Part shown: positions 1-7,057 of the stretch, piece after piece | Position numbering within the stretch: the first letter of the stretch is position 1 | Layout of the letters: the number at the start of each line of letters is the position of its first letter | Assembly: GCF_034718895.1 (NCBI RefSeq) | Contig: NZ_JAYERP010000001.1 | Coordinates: 868,001-932,000, forward strand | Direction: 5' to 3' | Source of the DNA: Paenibacillus phoenicis | GTDB lineage: Bacteria > Bacillota > Bacilli > Paenibacillales > Paenibacillaceae | DNA length: 64,000 bases | The notes under the pieces: model-generated | Told to the model about the DNA's origin: nothing | The model's database searches: none | Seen by the model: only the letters and a program-made list of their open reading frames with translations | Program-made: the position numbers and the translations under genes

Positions 1-2
1 GA

Positions 3-62
3 AATAAAGAGAGAGTAGTCAGAGAGAAGCGAAACAACGATAAACGATATGAAAAAGGTTAA
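3..62 (+). CDS. Possible 3' end of a gene entering from the left
   Basis: One frame is open from the window edge and stops at TAA 60-62. Its 19 residues are very rich in Lys, Arg and Glu. An intrinsic terminator follows at about 84-126, which fits a plus-strand gene ending here. The piece is too short to recognise, so calling it coding rests mainly on the terminator placement. Confidence 0.35.
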   Translation, partial: NKERVVREKRNNDKRYEKG

Positions 63-83
63 CCCATAAGGAATCACGGGAGG

Positions 84-126
84 TCTGTCGGAGCAGGAAT
101 CTGTGTTGCTTCGGCAGGCTTTTTTA
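84..126 (+). terminator. Intrinsic terminator
   Basis: CTGTCGGAGCA (86-95 region) pairs with TGCTTCGGCAG (107-117), with two G-U pairs, and a T tract follows. It separates whatever lies to the left from the DinB-like gene. Confidence 0.7.
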
Positions 127-229
127 TATTAGGCAAAAGTTAGGAAATCGGCATTTACTTCCAGTCTTGTTCTAGACTAAGATAGGATTATTGGGCAAAT
201 TGAAGGTGATCTGAGGAGGGGAAGCGTAG

Positions 230-685
230 ATGAGTAAAAGAATCGAACAGCTGGAGCTCTTGCTGGAGAAGCTTTCAACAACGGTTAACAGTATCGATGA
301 GGCACCATTTCAGAAGAAACCGTTGCCGGAGAAGTGGTCGAAGCTGGAAATCCTCGGACACTTGTGTGATTCCGCAGCCAATAACCATGTGCGGTTTATG
401 AGGATCCTGACCACGGATGAGCCGGTCACATTCGAAGGATACGTACAGGATGAATGGGTGAGACGTCACGGGTATCAGCATCATTATGGGCGTGAGGAGC
501 TTCTCTTGGTGTGGAACCAACTCAACGGGTTAATCCTGAATGCGCTGCGCAGTTCTGCCGAGACGGATTGGGAGAAACGGTGTTTTTTTACGGATGGCAT
601 CTCGATGACTCTTGAGGAATTGCTTGAAGATTATATTCGGCATGCGCGTCATCATCTGGGGCAAATCAGCGATCCTAAGCGTTAA
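230..685 (+). CDS. DinB family protein
   Basis: A 151-residue four-helix-bundle protein of the DinB/YfiT type. Members of this family are metal-binding and often act as thiol-dependent transferases or hydrolases. The expected metal ligands are visible: His44 in the GHLCDSA segment and the cluster His138/His141/His142 near the C-terminus. The ATG start is preceded by GAGGAGGGG at good spacing. It is transcribed alone after the terminator at 84-126. The substrate cannot be told from sequence; stress-linked thiol chemistry is a guess from the family. Family assignment is confident, function is open. Confidence 0.85.
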   Translation: MSKRIEQLELLLEKLSTTVNSIDEAPFQKKPLPEKWSKLEILGHLCDSAANNHVRFMRILTTDEPVTFEGYVQDEWVRRHGYQHHYGREELLLVWNQLNGLILNALRSSAETDWEKRCFFTDGISMTLEELLEDYIRHARHHLGQISDPKR

Positions 686-759
686 GAAATCCTATGATTT
701 TCCCGGTTCCTTGTTTATATTAGAGACACAACGATGGCAAAAAGAGAGGGAATCTTACG

Positions 760-1653
760 ATGTCTGAGAATTTATCGACCAAGGAACCAGCATATGGCCG
801 ACGTCGCTTCACGCTGCAGGCGGACTGTGAGCAATGCTTTGGCTTGTGTTGTGCGGCCCTGCCTTTTGCGGCTTCGGTGGACTTCGCTGCGGACAAAGCG
901 GCTGGACAGCCCTGCGGCCATTTGCGGGATGACTTCCGCTGCGGGATTCACGGCAGTCTGCGGGAGCAGGGGTACCGGGGGTGTTCCGTTTATGACTGCT
1001 TTGGCGCAGGGCAACGAGTGTCTCAGGTGACTTTCGCCGGGTTAAGTTGGCGTCAGGTGCCCGGATCGGCAAAGCCGATGTTTGATGTGTTCCCGGTCAT
1101 GTGGCAGCTGCATGAATTGCTCTGGTACTTGGATGAAGCGTTAAGTCTACCTCAGGTCAGTCATTTACATGAACGTTTGCGGATTCGTTATGACGAGACG
1201 GAACGGTTGACCTCCGCCAAGCTGGACGACTTGCTCAGCTATGATGTGGCAGCGCATCGCGCGAAGGTCAACGAGCTGCTGCTGGAGGTGAGCAAGCGCG
1301 TCCGCGCTGAAGCGCTGCGGAAGGCCGGAACTGCATCCGGACGCCGCAGAAGCTTTGGGCGTGGTGCCGACTTGATCAGCGCCAAGCTGCGGGGCGCCGA
1401 TTTGCGCGGCATATATTTAAGAGGTGCTTACCTGATCGCCGCGGATCTGCGGGGAGCGGACCTTCGCGGCGCCGACATGATTGGCGCAGACCTGCGGGAT
1501 GCCGATGTAAGGGGAGCTGATCTATCAGAGAGCCTGTTCCTGACGCAAGCTCAGATCAATGCCGCCAAAGGAGACGCGGCTACCAAGCTGCCTCCCCTCC
1601 TCAAACGGCCCTTCTATTGGGAAGGAGCTTCGGGGAGGAAAGAAGCGAGATGA
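760..1653 (+). CDS. YkgJ-type cysteine cluster fused to pentapeptide repeats
   Basis: This 297-residue protein has two different halves. Residues 23-80 carry eight cysteines (C23, C26, C30, C31, C52, C61, C75, C80), like the YkgJ/CxxCxxCC family thought to bind zinc or iron-sulfur. Residues about 202-260 are pentapeptide repeats of the A(D/N)LRG type, which fold as a right-handed beta helix. A helical linker with many Glu, Arg and Leu joins them. The SD is AGGGA before ATG 760. Its stop overlaps the start of the next gene (ATGA at 1650-1653), so it is probably co-translated with the AraC/GyrI regulator. The function is unknown. Confidence 0.8.
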   Translation: MSENLSTKEPAYGRRRFTLQADCEQCFGLCCAALPFAASVDFAADKAAGQPCGHLRDDFRCGIHGSLREQGYRGCSVYDCFGAGQRVSQVTFAGLSWRQVPGSAKPMFDVFPVMWQLHELLWYLDEALSLPQVSHLHERLRIRYDETERLTSAKLDDLLSYDVAAHRAKVNELLLEVSKRVRAEALRKAGTASGRRRSFGRGADLISAKLRGADLRGIYLRGAYLIAADLRGADLRGADMIGADLRDADVRGADLSESLFLTQAQINAAKGDAATKLPPLLKRPFYWEGASGRKEAR

Positions 1654-2564
1654 ACGATTACCAGGAAAGGGTCGACCAGGTCTGCAAATATATCGATGCG
1701 CATTTGCATCACAAGCTCAATTTGGATCAATTGGCAGAATTGTCCCACTTCTCCAAGTATCATTTCTCGCGGATTTTTGCCTCGGTGACGGGGGAGACGC
1801 CGTTTGCGTACATCACCAAGCAGCGCTTAGCCCGGGCCGCGGCTTACTTGCGGGAGACCAACCAATCCGTGCTGGAAATTGCGTTGGGATGCGGGTTTGA
1901 GTCTGCTTCGAGCTTTAATGCGGCGTTCAAGAAGCACTTTGGTCGTACACCAACCGAGATGCGAGAGCAAGCCCGGCAAGATCGCAATATTTCGCAAGCG
2001 GACCGCAATCGGCAGGAAGCCGGTGCCGCGCCAAACCCTTATCATCAAACTGTAAAAAACAATTTATTGAGGAGGGTTTGGCAAATGCAAGCCACGATTG
2101 TAGAGCTTCCTTTGATGGAAGTCGCGTATGTGAGACATGTCGGAAGTTATCTGGAAACCTATCAGGCATGGGCAAAGTTAGGCATGTGGGCGGCGCAGCA
2201 TCAGCTGTTTCCGCCGGAGCAATCTTTTATCGGGATATCTCTGGATGATCCGGCGGTAACCGAAGAGGAGGAATGCCGATACGATGCCTGCGTCACCGTA
2301 CCGGATACGCTAAGCCGTGCGGATGCGCCGCCGGAGATCGGCTTCCAAACGCTGCCGGGAGGGCTTTATGCCAAGTTTTATTTTTATGATACACCGGATA
2401 AGCTTGCGCTGCTGTACCAGAGCATATTCGGAAATTGGCTGCCGGACAGCGAATACGATCCGGATGATCGATACTGCCTGGAGTTTAGCATGAACGATCC
2501 GGCGCAGGACCCGCAAGGCAAGGCGAAGGTCGATTTATACATTCCGATCAAAGCAAGGGCATAA
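1650..2564 (+). CDS. AraC family regulator with GyrI-like effector domain
   Basis: The protein has 304 residues. The N-terminal ~100 residues hold two helix-turn-helix motifs of the AraC/XylS type (…HFSKYHFSRIFASVTGETPFAYI…). Residues ~145-300 form a GyrI/SOUL-like domain of the kind that binds small molecules or drugs, as in SbmC and Rob. I chose ATG 1650 because GGGGAGGAAAG precedes it and it overlaps the upstream stop by four bases; a longer reading from TTG 1617 has no SD. It is probably a one-component regulator responding to a lipophilic ligand. Its targets are not evident beyond its own two-gene operon. Confidence 0.88.
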   Translation: MNDYQERVDQVCKYIDAHLHHKLNLDQLAELSHFSKYHFSRIFASVTGETPFAYITKQRLARAAAYLRETNQSVLEIALGCGFESASSFNAAFKKHFGRTPTEMREQARQDRNISQADRNRQEAGAAPNPYHQTVKNNLLRRVWQMQATIVELPLMEVAYVRHVGSYLETYQAWAKLGMWAAQHQLFPPEQSFIGISLDDPAVTEEEECRYDACVTVPDTLSRADAPPEIGFQTLPGGLYAKFYFYDTPDKLALLYQSIFGNWLPDSEYDPDDRYCLEFSMNDPAQDPQGKAKVDLYIPIKARA

Positions 2565-2612
2565 GACAAAGAGATATTTTAAGGTGATAGAGAACACAAC
2601 AGGAGGAGCCCC

Positions 2613-3338
2613 ATGTCTTATACGCATATTTTATTCGACGCGGATGATACGTTATTTGATTACCCGAAGGCGGAAAACCACGCCTTGAGCCGGACGCTCA
2701 CGGAGGCGGGAATCCCTTGCACCGACGAAGTGATGAAGGCGTACCAGACCATTAACCAGCAACTGTGGCGCGATTTGGAGCAAGGACTGGTGAAGCAGGC
2801 CGCTTTGCGGACAGAACGGTTCGCCAGACTGGTGCAGGAGCTCGGATTAACTCCCTGGACCCAGGTAGAGGAGATCAGTGAGCGTTATTTGGAACTGCTA
2901 GGGGAGGGAACCTTCCTGCTCGAAGGCGCTTATGAGCTCTGCCGCGATTTAAACGAAGCCGGGTTTCATCTGGCGATTATCACCAACGGCATCAAAAAGG
3001 TGCAGGCAAACCGAATTGCCGGATCGGCATTGGCGAAGATGTTCGAGGCCGTCATCGTTTCTGAAGACACGGGGTATTCGAAGCCGCATCCGGGGATTTT
3101 TGACTATGCGTTTGAAGCATTGGGGCTTCGGCCATCGGACAAAAGCCGGGTCTTAATCGTCGGTGATTCGTTGACTTCTGACATGAAGGGCGGTTTGAAT
3201 TACGGGATCGATACTTGCTGGTATAACCCGTATCACCGCCCGAATACGCTTAATTTGCGGCCAACTTACGAGATTCGCCGCTTGGCCGAAGTCAAGACGT
3301 TGGTCGGAGTTGGGGGAAGTCCTTCGGTGGACCACTGA
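2613..3338 (+). CDS. HAD hydrolase, YjjG-type nucleotidase
   Basis: The 241-residue protein carries all four HAD motifs: DADDTLFD at residues 9-16 (nucleophile Asp9, general acid Asp11), the Thr of IITNG, the Lys of SKPHPGIF, and VGDSLTSD with the metal-binding acids. The inserted helical cap after motif I and the DADDTLFDY signature match the YjjG/YfnB group, which dephosphorylates non-canonical pyrimidine nucleotides in a house-cleaning role. The SD is AGGAGG before ATG 2613. Substrate preference is inferred from the family only. Confidence 0.85.
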   Translation: MSYTHILFDADDTLFDYPKAENHALSRTLTEAGIPCTDEVMKAYQTINQQLWRDLEQGLVKQAALRTERFARLVQELGLTPWTQVEEISERYLELLGEGTFLLEGAYELCRDLNEAGFHLAIITNGIKKVQANRIAGSALAKMFEAVIVSEDTGYSKPHPGIFDYAFEALGLRPSDKSRVLIVGDSLTSDMKGGLNYGIDTCWYNPYHRPNTLNLRPTYEIRRLAEVKTLVGVGGSPSVDH

Positions 3339-3384
3339 AAACAACCATCTGATCGTTTATCATTAGGGTGAGGAGTTGATAGGT

Positions 3385-3546
3385 ATGGCCAGTGCAGGGA
3401 TCATTGGGGTGCTTCCCGCCCTCCTATTCTTGTTCTATCTCGTTATCGCCGGCTTAGGTTTATATGCCTTGATTCTGTTTATTAAACTGGCCCGTCGGGG
3501 GATCGAAGCCCTGGATATTTATCTCCGGGACAACAGAGGAAGGTAA
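3385..3546 (+). CDS. Small membrane protein, 53 aa
   Basis: A short ORF (ATG 3385 to TAA 3546) with GTGAGGAG upstream. Residues ~5-35 are an uninterrupted hydrophobic helix rich in Leu, Ile, Gly and Ala. A positively charged segment (KLARRG) and a short polar tail (YLRDNRGR) follow. This is the pattern of a single-pass membrane peptide with its C-terminus in the cytoplasm. It sits between the HAD gene and a GNAT gene with about 35-45 bp gaps and is probably part of that transcript. I do not recognise a family. The codon use and SD support it being real. Confidence 0.65.
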   Translation: MASAGIIGVLPALLFLFYLVIAGLGLYALILFIKLARRGIEALDIYLRDNRGR

Positions 3547-3579
3547 CTCGAAATCGCGAAACCAAGGAGGGGCTAGTGC

Positions 3580-4083
3580 GTGGACGTTCGAATCGCACCC
3601 ATTTTACCGTCTCAAAGCTCGCTGTTTTTTAATTTATTTCAGCTGTACTTGCATGATTTATCGGCGTTTACCGGCGAGGAACCGGGGGAAGACGGGCGAT
3701 TTGATCTGGCGAACACTTACCTTTACTTGGAGCGGGAAGAACTGCATCCTTATTTCATCTATTGTTCGGGGAAAGTAGCCGGCTTCATTCTGGTTTGCGC
3801 CCCACCGTTTGTGCCCGAGGAGATCGACTTTACGGTGCAGGAGATGTTCGTGCTTCATAAATATCGCGGAGGAAAAACGGCGGAGACGGCCGCCTTCGAA
3901 ATTTTGCGGCGCTTGAAGGGCCAAATCCGGGTGGAGCAGCTGCAGAATAACGCCATTGCCGTAGCTTTCTGGAAGAAGATTTACCGGAAACAAGGCATCT
4001 CTTTCGTCGAGACGATCGAACGCGTGGAAATCGAGGGGTTGCCCGGCCTCCACGAGGTTCTAGCTCAAACTTTCTCGTTGTAA
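3580..4083 (+). CDS. GNAT family acetyltransferase
   Basis: A 167-residue protein with the order of a GNAT fold: a hydrophobic strand ending in SGKVAGFILV, then the strand-helix motif A region (VQEMFVLHKYRGGKTAETAAFEI) that binds acetyl-CoA pyrophosphate, and a C-terminal NAVAFWKKIY motif B. It starts at GTG 3580, preceded by AAGGAGGGG. The N-terminus (LFQLYLHDLSAF) resembles GNATs that act on small molecules or proteins of unknown identity. The substrate is not predictable. Confidence 0.8.
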   Translation: MDVRIAPILPSQSSLFFNLFQLYLHDLSAFTGEEPGEDGRFDLANTYLYLEREELHPYFIYCSGKVAGFILVCAPPFVPEEIDFTVQEMFVLHKYRGGKTAETAAFEILRRLKGQIRVEQLQNNAIAVAFWKKIYRKQGISFVETIERVEIEGLPGLHEVLAQTFSL

Positions 4084-4118
4084 ACGAACGCGAATACTCG
4101 AATCGGTCTGAAATTATG

Positions 4119-4182
4119 TATAATGAGAAGACCAACGTATGACCCGGCCCCAGGAAGCAATGATCGGCGGCCGGGCATTTTT
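4119..4182 (+). promoter_or_regulatory. TATAAT promoter element followed by a leader terminator
   Basis: A perfect -10 hexamer TATAAT lies at 4119-4124 without a clear -35. Just downstream a GC-rich hairpin, CCCGGCC (4143-4149) with GGCCGGG (4169-4175), runs into a T-rich tract, and only then comes the SD of the cupin gene. It may simply terminate the upstream transcript, or act as an attenuator for the cupin gene if transcription starts at about 4131. Confidence 0.5.
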
Positions 4183-4201
4183 GTATTAAGGGGGGATCAT
4201 C

Positions 4202-4708
4202 ATGCATCTTTTTTCTGCGGACCGCGTGAAGTTCCATCAGAAGCAATCGCCCGTTCCAGAGTTCGCTTGGCATACGAGCGAGCGCTTGGCGGAGCTGGCT
4301 GGTTCCAAGCATTTGACGTTTGATATCCGTTCGCTGGATCCGGGGAAGTACTCCTTTCCTTATCATTTTCATCGCAATGCGGAGGAACTCTTCGTCATTC
4401 TGGAAGGCAGTGCGATGCTTCGGATGCCGGAAGGGCATCAGGAAGTACATGCCGGGGATATCTTGTTCTTCGAAATGGGGCCCTCGGGGGCGCACCAGCT
4501 GTTTAACCATACGGAGAAGCCGTGCAAGTACCTGGATATCCGAACGAACATGGGGCTGGACGTTTGTGAATATCCTGATTCAGGGAAGATCAATATTTTA
4601 CCCTACCAGGAAGTTTACGAGAGCGCCGGCCAAGTCGATTATTTCAAAGGCGAGGATCAGGTAGCCGCCAAGTGGGGAGCGAAGGAGAACGGGAAAGAGA
4701 ATGAGTAA
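4202..4708 (+). CDS. Cupin domain protein
   Basis: The protein has 168 residues with a single beta-barrel cupin domain in the centre. Cupin motif 1 is visible as PYHFHRNAEELFVILEG, with the usual His, His and Glu metal ligands; motif 2 is AGDILFFEMGPSGAHQLFN, with the last His. The tail after residue ~130 mentions no known domain. The SD is AAGGGGGG before ATG 4202. Such stand-alone cupins bind a divalent metal and are often isomerases, dioxygenases or sugar-binding proteins. A terminator-like hairpin in its leader suggests controlled expression. Confidence 0.82.
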   Translation: MHLFSADRVKFHQKQSPVPEFAWHTSERLAELAGSKHLTFDIRSLDPGKYSFPYHFHRNAEELFVILEGSAMLRMPEGHQEVHAGDILFFEMGPSGAHQLFNHTEKPCKYLDIRTNMGLDVCEYPDSGKINILPYQEVYESAGQVDYFKGEDQVAAKWGAKENGKENE

Positions 4709-4725
4709 CCAATGGAGAGATCTAG

Positions 4726-5232
4726 ATGATTGAGATTAGAGAAATTCGAGTGGATGACGCTGAGCGTTTTTTGAAACTATGCCTGCAACTGGACCAAGAA
4801 ACGAAATTTATGCTCTATGAACCGGGAGAACGTACCACGACGGCTGAGGAACAGCGGGAGCGGATTCAATCGATCCTGTCCGAGGTTGGCTCCACGATTC
4901 TGGTAGCGGAGGATCAAGGCCAGTTGGTGGGTTATTTGGCCGTGTTTGGCGGGCAGGCAAACCGAACGAAGCATGTGGGTTACATCGTGGTTGGCATCAC
5001 TCAAGCCTACTCGGGCAAAGGGATAGGAACACGCTTATTCCAGGCAGCTGAGGCATGGCGTGCGCAGACGGAGCTCACCAAGTTCGAGTTAACGGTGATG
5101 ATCCCTAATGAACGGGCCGTTGCCCTGTACAAGAAAATGGGATTTGAAGTCGAGGGCGTCAAACGAAATTCGATTCGAGTGGATGGAAACTACGTTGATG
5201 AGTATTATATGGGCAAAATATTTGAGGCCTAA
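4726..5232 (+). CDS. GNAT N-acetyltransferase (RimI-like)
   Basis: A 168-residue acetyltransferase. The acetyl-CoA loop reads QAYSGKGIGTRLF (the Q/RxxGxG/A motif), followed by the motif B helix NERAVALYKKMGFEVEG and an N-terminal strand VDDAERFL. The terminal YYMGKIF pattern is common in ribosomal-protein or small-molecule N-acetyltransferases. Its stop at 5230-5232 lies five bases from the inferred IS110 insertion site. Before the insertion, the zinc-ribbon gene now at 7058 would have followed after a gap of 23 bp (TAA to ATG), so the element has probably split a two-gene operon. Confidence 0.85.
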   Translation: MIEIREIRVDDAERFLKLCLQLDQETKFMLYEPGERTTTAEEQRERIQSILSEVGSTILVAEDQGQLVGYLAVFGGQANRTKHVGYIVVGITQAYSGKGIGTRLFQAAEAWRAQTELTKFELTVMIPNERAVALYKKMGFEVEGVKRNSIRVDGNYVDEYYMGKIFEA

Positions 5233-5233
5233 T

Positions 5234-5240
5234 CCTTAAG
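5234..5240 (+). other. Left target half-site and core, IS copy 1
   Basis: CCTTA followed by core AG. With GAGG at 7047-7050 it reconstitutes CCTTAAGGAGG. The matching copy 2 half-site is CCTAA plus AG at 22003-22009. Confidence 0.7.
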
Positions 5241-5407
5241 TCCAGCGGTATGATGTCAAGCTGTTGATTTAATCGAATTGGAAATTTCCCGTGCCTGTTG
5301 AGCGCGGAGTCACGAAAAAAGGGCGCATCAAACCAAACCCAGCCAAAAACCATGTCAGATACCAGATTTTTACTGGGAATTCGTGAAGGACTAAGGCAAA
5401 GGAGGCG

Positions 5408-6652
5408 TTAATCCTTGGCGCTATTCACCTTCCTTCGAGGCGTGTAGAGTTGGCCGCTGCGTAGCAGCACATCGACCAGACGCACGAGTTTTCTTGCCGT
5501 TAAGACGAGGGCGCGTTTGTGTTGATTCTTGGGCACTTCGTGATACTTCTTCCGGTAATATTCACCGAATTCTTCATCGCGCATCCTAACCGAGTTGGCA
5601 GCTTCAACGAGGTAGTAGCGCAGGAATCGGTTGCCGGATTTGATGCGGGCGGTGTCCTCCGCCTCGAAGACGCCGGACTGGTGCCTGCGCCACGTCAGAC
5701 CCGCGTACTTGGCGACGGCGGCTTGATCCTTGAACCGTTCAATATCGCCGAGTTCGCCGAGCAGACCGGCTGCATAGACTTTGCCGATGCCGGGCACTGA
5801 CAGCAAGCACTGAGCGCCTTGAATGCCGTCGAGGACCCGCTCGATCGCTTTGTCGAGATCCTTGAGCTGCTTCTGGATGCTGCGGATGGATTCGATGGAG
5901 GTGCCGAGCACCAGGTCAATCGAATCCTCCACGACCTTGGACAGCCGATAGGAGGCGCGGGCAGCTTGCTGAATGCAGCGGGCGACCCGCTCGGGATCGG
6001 GGAAACGATTGCGTCCCTTGTCCCGCAGATAGTCGGCCAGATCGGCCACGTCCATCTCGGCGATGTCATCGAGGCTGAACTTCTCGGAGAGCATCTCCAT
6101 GAGCGCATGGCCAAACACGGAGCTGTCGACCTCGGTTGTAAACGCATTGCACTTGTAGAACAGGTTCTGCAAGAAGTACTGCTTCTCGCGAGCCAAGTTA
6201 TGGACCAAGTGGAAACGCATGCGCGTGAGGCGTTGAAGGGCGACATACTGCTCCTGCATGACGATGGTGGTCGTCAGGCGGCCGAAGCGCAGGCGATCCG
6301 CAATGACCCAGGCGTCGAGCCGGTCGGTCTTGTCCATATCCGCATAGGCTTCTCTGAACTTGCTGATGAGCTTGGGGTTCAAGGTGAACACCTTGGCCTT
6401 GCGCTCTCGAAGCGCTGGATCCTGATGCAGGTACATGGCAGGGTGCCAGCTGTAGACGGAAGTGGCTTCCAAGCCGATGTGAATCTCGGTGACGGCCAAC
6501 TTGTCCGCTGCAGCGACGATTTGGTCACGCAAGTGCGAGGCGCCATTCAAATTGTTTTTGACGGTGAGTGTCTCAAGCTTGTCACCGTCAGCGTTCATGA
6601 AACACGCTTCGAGCTCTTGCGAGCTCACGTCAATACCGACAAAAAGCTTCAA
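5408..6652 (-). CDS. IS110-family transposase (DEDD plus Tnp20)
   Basis: The recombinase has 414 residues. The N-terminal RuvC-like DEDD domain shows Asp8 in GIDVSS, Glu62 in GLEATS, and Asp110/Asp113 in KTDRLDAWV. A long coiled-coil region follows (residues ~225-275). The C-terminal Tnp20 domain contains the helix-hairpin-helix SVPGIGKVYAAGLLGELGDI and the GLTWRRHQSG motif; Ser326 is my candidate for the catalytic serine. It starts at TTG 6652, preceded by AAAGGAGG at 8-nt spacing. In this family the enzyme works with a bridge RNA encoded beside it. It is identical to copy 2, suggesting recent transposition. Confidence 0.95.
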   Translation of the reverse strand: MKLFVGIDVSSQELEACFMNADGDKLETLTVKNNLNGASHLRDQIVAAADKLAVTEIHIGLEATSVYSWHPAMYLHQDPALRERKAKVFTLNPKLISKFREAYADMDKTDRLDAWVIADRLRFGRLTTTIVMQEQYVALQRLTRMRFHLVHNLAREKQYFLQNLFYKCNAFTTEVDSSVFGHALMEMLSEKFSLDDIAEMDVADLADYLRDKGRNRFPDPERVARCIQQAARASYRLSKVVEDSIDLVLGTSIESIRSIQKQLKDLDKAIERVLDGIQGAQCLLSVPGIGKVYAAGLLGELGDIERFKDQAAVAKYAGLTWRRHQSGVFEAEDTARIKSGNRFLRYYLVEAANSVRMRDEEFGEYYRKKYHEVPKNQHKRALVLTARKLVRLVDVLLRSGQLYTPRRKVNSAKD

Positions 6653-6718
6653 GTGAAATTCCTCCTTTCGCTAGGGATTCAGGGAATGGACGCTCCGGGA
6701 TGCCTCCGGCGCACGCGC

Positions 6719-7030
6719 AGATCTATCACCCTCGCGTATGAGGACACACTTCGGGCCATGAGCTGCCCCGGATCTGCTAAAACCGGGCATGGGATGCCGA
6801 AGGGAACAGCCAGCGGGTAAGAAGCTCAGACGCGTACCGGAGAAACAGACTTAAGGAGTAGACGATGCTACTGGAGGCAGAAGGATTTCCCCGAATGGAC
6901 CCTACGTTCCATTGTCCAGAGGCATACCGGAAAGTCCAGTCCCTGATGGAATTTTCAAAGAACAAGCTGGAAATTTGGAGGCTGTTTTCCATCCCCCGGG
7001 GGGATGGAAATGAACCTAAAAGAGCTTTTT
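6719..7030 (-). ncRNA. Candidate bridge RNA, IS copy 1
   Basis: This is the non-coding leader between the element end and the transposase; the ends given are approximate. In RNA sense (minus strand) I see three structures. First, a 5' hairpin at 7010-6986, UUUCCAUCC with GGAUGGAAA around C and G runs. Second, a target-loop candidate: outer stem GGGGAAA/UUUCUCC (6892-6886 with 6845-6839), left arm GCCUCC (6878-6873), hairpin AGUAG-CAUCGU-CUACU, right arm CCUUAAG (6856-6850). Third, a donor-loop candidate: CCGCUGG (6816-6810), a long nested hairpin 6802-6749, then CAUACGC (6740-6734). The arms match the target and the element end as expected for IS110 bridge RNAs. The transcription start is assumed about 7 nt after TATAGT. 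Confidence 0.72.
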
Positions 7031-7044
7031 AAAGATACTATACG

Positions 7045-7050
7045 AGGAGG
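7045..7050 (+). other. Core and right target half-site, IS copy 1
   Basis: Core AG plus GAGG. After insertion this leaves GAGGAGG as the SD of the gene at 7058, seven bases before its ATG. The copy 2 equivalent is 23814-23819. Confidence 0.7.
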
Positions 7051-7057
7051 CGAAAGC

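Larger units (their letters stand above)
5238..7050 (-). mobile_element. IS110-family insertion sequence, copy 1
   Basis: A 1813-bp stretch repeated at 22007-23819; I found no difference by eye and the encoded proteins are identical. It has no terminal inverted repeats, as usual for IS110. Excising it rebuilds CCTTA-AG-GAGG in front of the gene at 7058, so the core is inferred as AG at 5239-5240 and 7045-7046 (CT in the element's orientation). The right end, in element terms, holds TTGACA (5254-5259 on the minus strand) and the left end holds TATAGT (7037-7042, minus strand). Joined through one core they are 17 bp apart, a promoter that would exist only in the circular form. The transposase is encoded leftward with a ~390-bp non-coding leader. 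Confidence 0.93.

Noticed and set aside
5819..6820. A 333-codon frame antisense to the transposase (also 22588-23589)
   Set aside because: No SD and no known domain; it crosses the guide-RNA region and is explained by the transposase on the other strand.
5238..7050. Terminal inverted repeats or a target duplication at the IS ends
   Set aside because: None visible beyond the two-base core, as expected for IS110. The CCATCC/GGATGG palindrome near 7000 is internal and is better read as an RNA hairpin.
7004..7057. Calling the zinc-ribbon gene from ATG 7004 inside the element
   Set aside because: The SD GAGGAGG at seven bases before ATG 7058, and the homologous fabF case, show the native start. 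The upstream ATG is kept only as a possible extension.
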